From Acidiphilium sp. CAG:727 (GTDB lineage Bacteria; Bacillota; Clostridia; Christensenellales; Borkfalkiaceae): a DNA stretch of 5,459 nucleotides. The stretch spans positions 5,553 to 11,011 of the forward strand of contig FR898436.1 in assembly GCA_000437515.1 (NCBI GenBank), in the 5' to 3' direction. Of the stretch, positions 5,432-5,459 are shown piece by piece. Each line of letters opens with the position of its first letter. Positions within the stretch are counted from its first letter, which is position 1. Below the pieces are notes generated by a model. It searched no databases. It worked only from the letters and a program-made list of their open reading frames with translations, and was not told the origin of the DNA. Position numbers and translations under genes: made by a program.

Positions 5432-5459
5432 TGTCATTCTGAGCCTTTGGCGAAGAATC
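5432..5459 (+). repeat. Dispersed hairpin repeat, copy E (forward, cut by window)
   Basis: Begins TGTCATTCTGAG and ends GAAGAATC at the last base of the window, so its 3' part is unseen. Core GCC-TTT-GGC pairs perfectly inside the ATTCT/AGAAT arms. Together with the inverted copy 16 bp upstream it makes a tail-to-tail pair opposite in order to the element at 1818-1941. Confidence 0.65.

Overview
The window reads as a chromosomal segment of a Bacillota (Firmicutes) bacterium, probably a Clostridia-type gut or anaerobic lineage. This is inferred from strong AAGGAG-type ribosome binding sites, a SipW-type signal peptidase next to TasA/CalY-like secreted proteins, and a sigma-A style promoter. 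No rRNA or other taxonomic marker is present, so the assignment stays tentative. All five supported genes lie on the + strand.

Layout. Positions 1-60 hold the end of an upstream unit and an intrinsic terminator. Positions 60-384 are a non-coding leader with an AT-rich inverted repeat (67-109), a good extended -10 promoter (195-223), an inverted repeat at the predicted transcription start (227-269), and a perfect 11-bp hairpin whose last two bases are the first two bases of the first gene's Shine-Dalgarno (340-374). Then come: gene 1 (385-879), a small membrane-anchored TasA-like protein; gene 2 (900-1769), a SipW-type ER-like signal peptidase I; a 222-bp gap filled by a repeat family with inverted arms; gene 3 (1992-2711), a membrane-anchored protein with a Glu/Pro-rich stalk and a globular domain of unknown role; gene 4 (2736-3371), a TasA/CalY-like fibre-type subunit; and gene 5 (3406-5352), a TasA-like domain fused to a duplicated beta-helix-type region. 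More copies of the repeat family follow gene 5 and run off the end of the window.

How the genes may work together. Genes 4 and 5 carry the SipW-dependent signal motif (GTYALFSD, GTYAWFTD), so gene 2 is the likely processing enzyme. The order resembles the Bacillus tapA-sipW-tasA fibre operon, with gene 1 in the tapA position, gene 4 as candidate main subunit and gene 5 as candidate displayed adhesin or tip protein. Gene 1 shares the C-terminal strand pattern of the TasA-like domain but keeps a positively charged, apparently uncleaved anchor, so it could be a fibre base or accessory subunit. The assembly roles are inference. The signal motifs, the peptidase residues and the domain fusion can be read in the sequence.
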